A stretch of DNA of 64,000 nucleotides from CAZATK01 sp964488085 (GTDB lineage: Bacteria; Patescibacteriota; Minisyncoccia; UBA6257; UBA11618), in assembly GCA_964488085.1 (NCBI GenBank), contig CAZATK010000001.1, positions 1 to 64,000 of the forward strand. Reading direction: 5' to 3'. Position numbers and translations under genes: made by a program. Shown here in pieces: positions 1 to 6,261 of the stretch (position 1 is the first letter of the stretch; each line of letters starts with the position of its first letter). The notes beneath the pieces are model-generated. The model saw only the letters and a list, made by a program, of their open reading frames with translations, made no database searches and was not told the DNA's origin.

Positions 1-65
1 GGACGGAGACTCAAATTTCTGCCCTTATTGTAACTTATTTAAAGTTTTTTGTCAACTAGCCGCCC

Positions 66-401
66 CTACTCTTCCTTTTTATTATTATTAATATGGTTTA
101 GTAAATCTTGCGCTAAATTACCGTTTTCACCATTTTTTTTGAGTTTTCCTAAACTATGAACTATGCGCGTATCAATCTTCATTACTAGCAATCTTGTTTT
201 TCTTAAAAATTTAGACAAAAATAAATTTAAACGATCATCAAATTTTTGAATTGGAAGTCTATCAATCCATCGCTCAAAATAATCATAAAAATTAATCGGG
301 TCTTTGCCGTTTTGAGCAACTCTTGGCAGAGCTCTAGCCATTAAATAAACAACTACAGCTAAGCTAGATATTAAGAAAATTTGCAATATAAAGTCATACA
401 T
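66..401 (-). CDS. small membrane-anchored protein of unknown function
   Basis: A 111-residue protein that I do not recognise. Residues about 4-25 form one hydrophobic helix (ILQIFLISSLAVVVYLMARA), followed by a basic, polar tail with many Lys/Arg/Asp residues, so it is probably a single-pass protein with a cytoplasmic tail. It lies downstream of rpsB-tsf on the same strand. Its ATG is formed by the last bases of a 120-bp inverted-repeat element (GGGATG), so its translation could depend on how that element folds. No Shine-Dalgarno sequence is visible. It could be a clade-specific protein; no function is inferred. Confidence 0.6.
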   Translation of the reverse strand: MYDFILQIFLISSLAVVVYLMARALPRVAQNGKDPINFYDYFERWIDRLPIQKFDDRLNLFLSKFLRKTRLLVMKIDTRIVHSLGKLKKNGENGNLAQDLLNHINNNKKEE

Positions 402-519
402 CCCGTTAGAAGCAGGTCGCCACAGGCGACCGTGATATACACAATTCGACTTGTTTCATGTTTATAGCGTTACTCATAAATTTTATTACCATACTTATTT
501 GGGTTGCTTCTAACGGGAT
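400..519. repeat. 120-bp element with perfect 15-bp inverted arms (copy 1)
   Basis: The arms ATCCCGTTAGAAGCA (400-414) and TGCTTCTAACGGGAT (505-519) are perfect reverse complements. Immediately inside the left arm is a hairpin, GGTCGCC-ACA-GGCGACC. A second copy of exactly the same length is at 20475-20594; its arms differ in the last four bases but are still perfectly paired. The central bases are unrelated between copies. On the minus strand the element sits between the end of tsf and the ATG of the next gene, which overlaps the element's end. Confidence 0.85.
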
Positions 520-527
520 ACATCTCA

Positions 528-974
528 TTAAATCTCATAACGGCAAAATTTATCTATTTTAATATTTTCACCGGTTTTAGAAATAACACTCTTAATTAAT
601 TGATCAACAGTCATTGACTCATCTTTGACATAGGGTTGATTTAAAAGAACCACAACGCTCTCGGGTTCAACGGCCGCTATCTGCATCGCCAGTTCATGGG
701 CCAGCCAGCGAAAGGGTTCAGATCGCACAACAAAGTCCGTTTCGCAACGCAATTCCAACAGAACCCCTATCCGCCCATTATGGACATAAGTTTCTAATAT
801 TCCAGCGCCAGTTTTTCTTTCTGTTTTTCTTTCCGCCCTTAAAAGTCCTTTTTCAAAAATAATCTTTTTTGCAACATCCAAATCCCCGCCCGCCTCTTCC
901 AAAGCATTTTTACAATCCAACACGCCGGCACCAGTTAAGTCCCTAAGTTTTTGCACATCGCCAGATTTAACCAT
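528..974 (-). CDS. tsf: translation elongation factor Ts, short form
   Basis: EF-Ts is the nucleotide exchange factor that releases GDP from EF-Tu in the cytoplasm. The N-terminal UBA-like domain (KLRDLTGAGVLDCKNALEEA, residues about 9-28) and the core motif ETDFVVR near residue 80 are clear. The protein has only 148 residues against about 280 in E. coli, so it keeps the N-terminal domain and one core subdomain, as in other reduced lineages. It overlaps rpsB by 8 bases, giving the classical rpsB-tsf pair and probable translational coupling. Confidence 0.95.
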   Translation of the reverse strand: MVKSGDVQKLRDLTGAGVLDCKNALEEAGGDLDVAKKIIFEKGLLRAERKTERKTGAGILETYVHNGRIGVLLELRCETDFVVRSEPFRWLAHELAMQIAAVEPESVVVLLNQPYVKDESMTVDQLIKSVISKTGENIKIDKFCRYEI

Positions 975-1707
975 TTATCCTTAATTCTATCTTGTTTAAA
1001 ATCCAAATCAAACTGGATCGCATATTATCATTTGCGGGAATCGGATATTTTATGCCGTCGGGATTATTATCATTGTTTATAATAGCTACAATCGGAATGT
1101 TCATTTTTTTAGCTTCTCTCACAGCCGTATCATGAGTTTTAGAATCAATAACTATTAAAGCCGCTGGGAGCTGATTTAATATCTCAAGTCCAGTAAAATT
1201 AATTGCCATTTTTTCTAACATTCTATCAACAATTAATTGCTCTTTTTTAGTATATTTTGCTAATTTTCCAATACTTTTATCAATTTTGGTTTTTTTAAAA
1301 TATTCAATTCGTTTAGAAATAACAGGGAAGTTCGTCAAGGTGCCACCTAGCCATCTTTCGGTTACATAAGCAAATTTGTACTTATCGGCAAAAGCCCTCA
1401 CTAAATCTTTGGCAACCGGCTGTGTGCCAACGATTAAAATAGGGAGTTTCTTTTCCAGCACGCTCTTTAAAAAATCGACTGCCTTATTCAATAAATCTAA
1501 AGTCTGTGGCGCGTCAAAAATAGCAATGCCCTTGCTATAAGTAAAAATATATTTATTCATCTTGGGTTGGGTCTTGGACTTTTTTCTGCCAAATAAAACA
1601 CCAACATTAACCATGTCTTTTAAATCTTCTTGGGCAATAAAAGGGGAGTCGCTTGCAACTTCCTCTTTTAATAACTCTTCGTTATTTACTTCTTCTCTAA
1701 CATGCAC
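967..1707 (-). CDS. rpsB: 30S ribosomal protein S2
   Basis: S2 binds the head/platform of the small subunit. The signatures VGVLFGRKKSKTQPKMNKYI, TERWLGGTLTNF and the PAALIVIDSKTHDTAVREA region are typical. There are about 30 acidic extra residues before the usual start of homology (MVNVGVLFG), so translation may begin at the annotated Met or at that internal Met. The start overlaps the end of the upstream glycosyltransferase gene by 22 bases and the stop overlaps tsf. Confidence 0.95.
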   Translation of the reverse strand: MHVREEVNNEELLKEEVASDSPFIAQEDLKDMVNVGVLFGRKKSKTQPKMNKYIFTYSKGIAIFDAPQTLDLLNKAVDFLKSVLEKKLPILIVGTQPVAKDLVRAFADKYKFAYVTERWLGGTLTNFPVISKRIEYFKKTKIDKSIGKLAKYTKKEQLIVDRMLEKMAINFTGLEILNQLPAALIVIDSKTHDTAVREAKKMNIPIVAIINNDNNPDGIKYPIPANDNMRSSLIWILNKIELRING

Positions 1708-2795
1708 AATACCAACGATTGTATCCTATTATTGAAATTTTGTAAACTGAAACGTTTGGCCCTATTGGCAATGTATAATTCGTCAAATTTCATCTCTATT
1801 TGAGCAAAACGCATTAAAGCATCCTTCAAACTATCCACGGTTTGATATTTAAAAAATAAACCCGTTTTACCCTCCTCTATAGTTTCTAATGCACCCCCGT
1901 TAGCAAGGGCCACAACTGGGGTTCCGCAAGCTTGCGCTTCAATTACCACCAAACCAAAATCTTCCACTTGAGGAAAAATTAAAGCCCTTGCTTCAGCATA
2001 CATTTGCCTTAATTTTTCATCAGAAACAAAATTTAATATTTCTATATTAGAAGAACGAATCAATCTTTTTAAATTACCGTATTCTGGACCACTGCCAACA
2101 ATTTTTAAAGGCCATTTTAATTGGTTAAACGCTTCAATAATAAGATCAAATTTTTTATAATGCACCAATCTTCCCGCAGCTAAAAAATAATTTTTCTTTT
2201 TTAAAATTGAACTAAAGAAAAATTTTTTCTCGTCAAGTGGGGGATACAAAACTTCGGCAGATCTTTTATAATAATTTTTAATTTTATCGGCTATAAATTG
2301 GGAATCGGCAAGTATTGTGTCGGGTTTTTGCGCCACCTTATAATCCCAATTTTTTAAATAATTTAATAAAGGATTAAGTAAAAAACTTTTTATTTTAGGA
2401 TTTAGAGTTTGGAATTTAAAATTTAAATGGTCCCTTTCCCACGCATATCTTAAAGGCGTATAACAATAACAAAGGTGTTTGGTGCCGGCAGAATATCTAA
2501 TCCCCTTTCCATATCCAGCCGTTGCTGAAATCACAAGATCATATTTATTTTCTAAATTTAGACTTTGCGCCGCCAGAGGCATTAACGGTATAAAAAAACG
2601 ATGGTTTCTGGCAGTTAATTTAAAATCTAAAAAACTAGTGTAAATTTTTCTCCCAGCAAAACGACCGCCTGTTTTTTCCTCGTCATATAAAATAGTATAT
2701 ATAGGAGCATCGGGAAAAATATTACAAAAAACTTCCAAAACTCTTTCACCGCCTCCATATTGATTTAAATAATCATAAGATAGGGCAATTTTCAT
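1686..2795 (-). CDS. GT4-family glycosyltransferase
   Basis: This 369-residue GT-B enzyme probably transfers a sugar from a nucleotide donor to a surface glycan or lipid carrier. The N-terminal domain has the Gly-rich acceptor loop YLNQYGGGERV (about residues 9-19). The C-terminal nucleotide-binding domain has AAGRLVHYKKFDLIIEAF and the E-x7-E-type motif EDFGLVVIEAQACGTPVV (about 278-295). The order of these motifs and the length fit the GT4 family; donor and acceptor cannot be read. It is divergent from a sugar-phosphate transferase, with only five bases between the two start codons. Confidence 0.85.
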   Translation of the reverse strand: MKIALSYDYLNQYGGGERVLEVFCNIFPDAPIYTILYDEEKTGGRFAGRKIYTSFLDFKLTARNHRFFIPLMPLAAQSLNLENKYDLVISATAGYGKGIRYSAGTKHLCYCYTPLRYAWERDHLNFKFQTLNPKIKSFLLNPLLNYLKNWDYKVAQKPDTILADSQFIADKIKNYYKRSAEVLYPPLDEKKFFFSSILKKKNYFLAAGRLVHYKKFDLIIEAFNQLKWPLKIVGSGPEYGNLKRLIRSSNIEILNFVSDEKLRQMYAEARALIFPQVEDFGLVVIEAQACGTPVVALANGGALETIEEGKTGLFFKYQTVDSLKDALMRFAQIEMKFDELYIANRAKRFSLQNFNNRIQSLVLCMLEKK

Positions 2796-2800
2796 AAATT

Positions 2801-3439
2801 ATGAATCCGGAATTACGCCATGCCTGCCGGCAGGCAGGAATTAATAATAATGTAAAAAGAGCTATTGATATAGTGGGAACAATGACTGGATTGTTATTTA
2901 CGACGCCATTTTTACCTTTTATAGCATTAGCCATAAAACTTGATAGCAGGGGGCCAGTATTTATAAAGTTAATAAGAGTAAGTAATGGGAAAAAATTTTA
3001 CTTGTATAAATTTCGAACAATGGTAAAAAATGCCCATGAATTAAAACCGTTTTTGCAACACCTCAACGAAAGAAACGATGGTCCTTTTTTTAAAATTAAA
3101 AATGATCCGCGCATAACTAGAATTGGTAAATGGTTAAGAAAATTCAGAATAGATGAATTTCCACAATTAATTAATGTTTTAAAAAATGAAATATCTTTGG
3201 TCGGTCCTCGGCCATACGCCCCGGAAGAAGTGTCTGCCTATCCGGAAAATTATAAATATTTAATTCAGACCAAAGCCGGCTTAACCGGACTATCTCAAAT
3301 TAACGGCTCTTCCCAATTATCATTTCAAAAAACCTTAGAATTAGATGGTCTTTACATAAAACATCAATCTCTTTCACTAGATTTTAAAATTATATTCAAA
3401 ACACTGTTAATATTATTTTCTGATCCAACTGCGGTTTAA
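2801..3439 (+). CDS. undecaprenyl-phosphate sugar phosphotransferase (initiating transferase)
   Basis: A 212-residue bacterial sugar transferase of the PglC/WcaJ catalytic-domain type, which loads the first sugar-1-phosphate on a polyprenyl-phosphate carrier at the inner membrane. A hydrophobic re-entrant or membrane helix (about residues 25-47) is followed by YKFRTM, RIDEFPQLINVL and LVGPRP, the conserved catalytic motifs. The first about 18 residues are encoded across a GC-rich palindrome (CCTGCCGGCAGGCAGG, near 2822-2838) and look non-conserved, so the real start may be further in. It is a second initiating transferase besides 46691-48007, without the four-helix N-terminal module. Confidence 0.88.
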   Translation: MNPELRHACRQAGINNNVKRAIDIVGTMTGLLFTTPFLPFIALAIKLDSRGPVFIKLIRVSNGKKFYLYKFRTMVKNAHELKPFLQHLNERNDGPFFKIKNDPRITRIGKWLRKFRIDEFPQLINVLKNEISLVGPRPYAPEEVSAYPENYKYLIQTKAGLTGLSQINGSSQLSFQKTLELDGLYIKHQSLSLDFKIIFKTLLILFSDPTAV

Positions 3440-3455
3440 AATTTTATATGTATGA

Positions 3456-3461
3456 TATAAT
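3456..3461 (+). promoter_or_regulatory. -10 box of a leaderless promoter for the pilin-like gene
   Basis: TATAAT lies six bases before the ATG at 3468, so transcription should begin at or next to the start codon. No Shine-Dalgarno sequence precedes the gene. The same arrangement recurs before many genes in the window. Confidence 0.6.
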
Positions 3462-3467
3462 AAACTT

Positions 3468-4442
3468 ATGAATCGTAGAGGTTTTACTTTAGTTGAGCTT
3501 TTGGTTTATATATCTATTTTCGCTGTAGCAAGTATTTTTTTAATTTCAATATTGGTAACATTTGTAAGAGTTGATGTTGAGCAATCTGCGGCTTCAGAAG
3601 TTGCCGAACAAGCGAATTTTATTCTTCAAAGAATTCAAAATACTATTCAAAATGCTAGTTTTTTAGTAGTAAATGATGACAGTAATGATGAAATAGATTT
3701 ATTGCCCTTAGGATTACCACGTACTTATTTAGTTATTAAAGCGGCAAATGAAGGAGATGTTCCAATGGCTGCTCCAACTGACCTAAATAGCCCGATAGTT
3801 ATTTATAGAGAGGGGGATTTCGTAAAAGTAAAACAAGGCGGGGCGGAAAATTTCGGTATAAATAATTTAAACAATAATAAGGTCAAGGTTACTAATCTTA
3901 GATTCACAAAAGTCAGCAGTCATCCCGGAAGAGATGTGGTCTTAATTAACTTAACTTTACAATACAACAGTACCAATATCACGCAACAAGCTATTAGAAC
4001 TTTTACCTTAGGAGTGAGTAAGGCGTCGGCTGCTGTTTTTGACACTTCTCTGCAACCAGGTATTACCGGAGCGTCATTGTTAGATATGGGGACATCAGCA
4101 AATAGATGGAGGCATTTATTTTTATCTGGCAACTTAAATATTAGCGGATCTTCTACATTTGGCGGCGGTGATGCAGTAAACTTTGTAAGGCGCGGGACTA
4201 TATCAGTTAATCCCCCATCCATCCCCGCAAACTCCAGCGTTACTATAGTTGTTGCAATAGGAGGATCGGTCATTTTTCCCGGAGACCAAATTTTTCTCTC
4301 ACCGCCACTTCTTTTAGAAGATGGGCTAGTTTATACTGGAGCAGACGCTTATACCAACGGAGTAAATATAAGATTACGAAATACTACGGGAGTGGCAATA
4401 GACGGCATCGCTCGCAATTGGACTTTCTTTTTAGTTAGGTAG
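3468..4442 (+). CDS. type IV pilin-like (pseudopilin) protein
   Basis: The N-terminus MNRRGFTLVELLVYISIF is a textbook prepilin signal: a short basic leader, Gly before the cleavage site, Phe+1 and Glu+5, then a helix of about 20 hydrophobic residues. The remaining about 290 residues are polar and beta-rich, with no domain I can name. Such proteins are processed by a prepilin peptidase and assembled in type IV pili, competence or secretion pseudopili. No other pilus gene is in the window. At 324 residues it is longer than a major pilin, so a minor pilin or adhesin is more likely. Confidence 0.82.
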   Translation: MNRRGFTLVELLVYISIFAVASIFLISILVTFVRVDVEQSAASEVAEQANFILQRIQNTIQNASFLVVNDDSNDEIDLLPLGLPRTYLVIKAANEGDVPMAAPTDLNSPIVIYREGDFVKVKQGGAENFGINNLNNNKVKVTNLRFTKVSSHPGRDVVLINLTLQYNSTNITQQAIRTFTLGVSKASAAVFDTSLQPGITGASLLDMGTSANRWRHLFLSGNLNISGSSTFGGGDAVNFVRRGTISVNPPSIPANSSVTIVVAIGGSVIFPGDQIFLSPPLLLEDGLVYTGADAYTNGVNIRLRNTTGVAIDGIARNWTFFLVR

Positions 4443-4508
4443 AGACGTTTCGCTTAAATTTCTAATTACTAATTTCTAATTAAATCTCAAGGAGTTGGGA
4501 TTTGGACA

Positions 4509-4537
4509 TTGACGAGTCAATAATTTTACTGTAATTT
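4509..4537 (+). promoter_or_regulatory. sigma-70 type promoter of the first small gene
   Basis: TTGACG (4509-4514) and TAATTT (4532-4537) are separated by 17 bases, upstream of the small gene at 4584. The leader is about 40 bases and contains a strong Shine-Dalgarno sequence. Confidence 0.5.
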
Positions 4538-4583
4538 CTGAACAGAACTTTTTAAACCGAGCTCTTAATGAATGGAGGCGAAT

Positions 4584-4778
4584 ATGACCAGAAGAATATC
4601 GGTTTGGGATTGTGATGAGCCTGATGTAGAAATTTCCGAAGATACATATAATTTTGTTCGAGATAAACTACTGTTCCACAATCGTTCAATGCAGTGGCTT
4701 TGGTTGCAAGTTTTAAAAGAGTACGGCTGTCTGACCGAACAAACTATTCTTAAGTTTATGAATGAAAAATGGATTTAG
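4584..4778 (+). CDS. small protein, possible ribbon-helix-helix fold (paralogue 1)
   Basis: A 64-residue protein starting at the ATG five bases after GGAGG (4574-4578); an upstream in-frame ATG at 4572 would lack that spacing. A beta-strand (VEIS) is followed by two helices (about ETYNFVRDKLLFHNRS and WLWLQVLKEYGC), the pattern of small ribbon-helix-helix DNA-binding proteins. The gene at 5275-5466 is a clear relative, with VEIS, an E-T motif, and a similar ending in TEQTILKFMNE against SEELILRYLDK. The two may be antitoxin-like regulators or small DNA-binding proteins; this is inferred from pattern only. Confidence 0.6.
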   Translation: MTRRISVWDCDEPDVEISEDTYNFVRDKLLFHNRSMQWLWLQVLKEYGCLTEQTILKFMNEKWI

Positions 4779-4784
4779 TTTTTA

Positions 4785-4813
4785 TTGATTTTCCCGCAAG
4801 GATTCGTTACGTT
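4785..4813 (+). promoter_or_regulatory. promoter of the 4846 gene, with box shared with 5518-5546
   Basis: TTGATT (4785-4790), 17 bases, TACGTT (4808-4813). The stretch from TTTATTGATT through CCCGCAAG is repeated almost exactly before the 5584 gene, so the spacer is conserved as well as the core boxes. That suggests a shared regulator or a shared origin. Confidence 0.55.
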
Positions 4814-4845
4814 ATCCCCAGAACATCCCTTACAAGGAGAACGCC

Positions 4846-5013
4846 ATGGCAGTCAGAGTGGAAGTTAATTCAGAAGGTGGGGCATCTCGCGATCCCGCCA
4901 AAGTGCTTGTCTATGAAGATGATCGTCTCGTGGCTGAAGTAATCGCGGAAGTTGAACTGAAAGAGGGTGCAGATGGCGGATTATACAGTTGTGTAACCCT
5001 TAAAAAGAAGTAG
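4846..5013 (+). CDS. 55-residue cytoplasmic protein of unknown function
   Basis: The ORF begins MAVRVEVNSEGGASRDPAK and ends in LKKK. It starts five bases after an AAGGAGA Shine-Dalgarno sequence (4834-4840). It is acidic in the middle (VYEDDRLVAEVIAEVELKEG), with alternating hydrophobic residues suggesting a small beta-rich domain. It is followed after 12 bases by a gene for a small membrane protein, also with a strong ribosome binding site, so the two form an operon. I do not recognise a family. Confidence 0.6.
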   Translation: MAVRVEVNSEGGASRDPAKVLVYEDDRLVAEVIAEVELKEGADGGLYSCVTLKKK

Positions 5014-5025
5014 AAAGGAGACGAA

Positions 5026-5178
5026 ATGCGCCATCTTTCAATGGGGTTAGCCAGCGGATTTTTCATGATAGCAGGTATGAGAGCTTACATGGGAAATGAT
5101 TTAGGACTAACATTGTTTTTAGCAGGCTTTTTCTTGTTTATAAACGGCATCATGCAAGTCCTCGATTCGTCTAAGTAG
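5026..5178 (+). CDS. 50-residue membrane peptide with two helices
   Basis: The reading frame starts eight bases after AAAGGAGA. Two hydrophobic stretches (about residues 6-18 and 27-44, the second LTLFLAGFFLFINGIMQVL) suggest a helical hairpin in the membrane with a short polar tail ending DSSK. It follows the 55-residue gene in the same operon. A weak GGCT-TCG-AGCC hairpin with a short T run lies near 5190-5210 and could end the transcript. Function unknown; it is one of several tiny membrane proteins in this window. Confidence 0.6.
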   Translation: MRHLSMGLASGFFMIAGMRAYMGNDLGLTLFLAGFFLFINGIMQVLDSSK

Positions 5179-5274
5179 GCACAGAGCTCTTTGGGCTTCG
5201 AGCCTTTCCTTGATTTCTTGGTGTTCGTTATGCTAGCATCTTGAACGGAATCCAAGGAAATAAGGAGGTATCAA

Positions 5275-5466
5275 ATGATTCAATTGTTCTTTCAACAAAA
5301 CGAAAAAACGAAGTTTGTAGAAATTTCTCCCGAAACCCATGAACGACTTAGACTATATTCGTGGAAAGTTCGCACATCCTTACAGCAAGTGGTTAATTTG
5401 GTTCATAAGAGATTCGGCGAAGTTTCGGAAGAATTGATTCTTCGCTATCTCGATAAGCCCGACTAG
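5275..5466 (+). CDS. small protein, possible ribbon-helix-helix fold (paralogue 2)
   Basis: A 63-residue protein with an AAGGAGG site seven bases before its ATG. VEISPETHERLRLYSWKVR, then LQQVVNLVHKRF, matches a strand-helix-helix pattern and aligns by eye with the product of 4584-4778. It has its own upstream region, with TTGATT near 5210 and a -10-like element near 5232, and its own terminator. The paralogue pair encloses the two small genes 4846 and 5026. Confidence 0.6.
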   Translation: MIQLFFQQNEKTKFVEISPETHERLRLYSWKVRTSLQQVVNLVHKRFGEVSEELILRYLDKPD

Positions 5467-5485
5467 TGAGGTCGGACTTTTTTTA
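5456..5485 (+). terminator. intrinsic terminator after the second paralogue
   Basis: A CCGAC/GTCGG stem with flanking pairs is followed by seven T residues; the stop codon TAG lies in the loop. Confidence 0.7.
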
Positions 5486-5517
5486 TCCCTCATTGCCCAT
5501 GACACTTCTACGCTTTA

Positions 5518-5546
5518 TTGATTAACCCGCAAGAATTTGATAACTT
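5518..5546 (+). promoter_or_regulatory. promoter of the 5584 gene, with box shared with 4785-4813
   Basis: TTGATT (5518-5523), 17 bases, TAACTT (5541-5546). The TTTATTGATT and CCCGCAAG blocks match the promoter of the 4846 gene at the same spacing. Confidence 0.55.
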
Positions 5547-5583
5547 TATGTCAGATCTATAACAAGTAACGAGGAGATGAGAT

Positions 5584-5775
5584 ATGTGTCAGGCGCATCT
5601 AGCCAGCGTAAGCTCAGAGTGTTTCTGGTGCGGCGGTGGATACCTTGCCGGTCTCGACAACTATATCTCTCATGACAAAGATTGTCCTGCAATTACTGGC
5701 AATGAAGCTATGAAACAAGAAATCATTGAAAACCGCAGAAAGACCGAGCGAGAAAAAATAAATATGATCGATTAA
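5584..5775 (+). CDS. 63-residue Cys/His-rich protein, possible zinc binder
   Basis: The N-terminal half has CxxH (MCQAH), CFWCGGG (CxxC) and a later H-x3-C (HDKDC), a combination that could bind one zinc ion. The C-terminal half is a charged helix (AMKQEIIENRRKTEREK). The ATG follows ACGAGGAGA at good spacing. The gene is monocistronic, with its own promoter (5518) and terminator (5781). I do not recognise the family. It converges on the cytidylyltransferase gene. Confidence 0.55.
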   Translation: MCQAHLASVSSECFWCGGGYLAGLDNYISHDKDCPAITGNEAMKQEIIENRRKTEREKINMID

Positions 5776-5780
5776 TTAAT

Positions 5781-5812
5781 ACCGCATGGTTCGCCCAGCG
5801 GTTTTTTCTTTT
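5781..5812 (+). terminator. intrinsic terminator
   Basis: ACCGC (5781-5785) pairs with GCGGT (5798-5802) and is followed by TTTTTTCTTTT. Confidence 0.7.
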
Positions 5813-5817
5813 ATAAT

Positions 5818-6261
5818 TTATCCCCCATGACCCTCCTTTAAATAATTATTAAGAAGCCACGAACTCGATTGAACTTTTCCACCACGGCCAACATTAAAAA
5901 CCATCTTACATCCTATCTCCTCACAAACCGGCACTTCAGGAATATTATTGAGCTTTCTATCACCGCCATTTACAAAGATATGAGGCCTGATTTTGCGAAG
6001 TTCATTGCATACGCTCATATCATTCGTGTCCGGCTCATGCTCTGTAAGCACCACGTCATCAACCCACTTAATGTGCTGAATTAACTCTGCCCGTTCGTCT
6101 TGCGACATAAATACAAAACCCTTCTTTTTCCTCAGCCAGTTATCATTATTCAAAATCACAACGAGCTTGTCGCCAAGTTTTCTGGCCTCTTGAAACATCC
6201 GAATATGCCCAATATGAAGAGGGTCAAATCCCCCCGATACGACAATGGTTTTATTTCCCAT
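5818..6261 (-). CDS. cytidylyltransferase-like nucleotidyltransferase
   Basis: A 147-residue nucleotidyltransferase of the glycerol-3-phosphate cytidylyltransferase/RfaE C-terminal type, which activates a small phosphorylated substrate with CTP or ATP. GGFDPLHIGHIRMF near residue 10 carries the HxGH motif, and VVILNNDNWLRKKKG, MSQDERAELI and VNGGDR are the other family motifs. The true start is the ATG at 6261, which overlaps the last 11 bases of secA. Apparent fusion to SecA exists only because the N run keeps a reading frame open. Substrate not determined; glycan or phospholipid precursor synthesis is likely. Confidence 0.85.
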   Translation of the reverse strand: MGNKTIVVSGGFDPLHIGHIRMFQEARKLGDKLVVILNNDNWLRKKKGFVFMSQDERAELIQHIKWVDDVVLTEHEPDTNDMSVCNELRKIRPHIFVNGGDRKLNNIPEVPVCEEIGCKMVFNVGRGGKVQSSSWLLNNYLKEGHGG

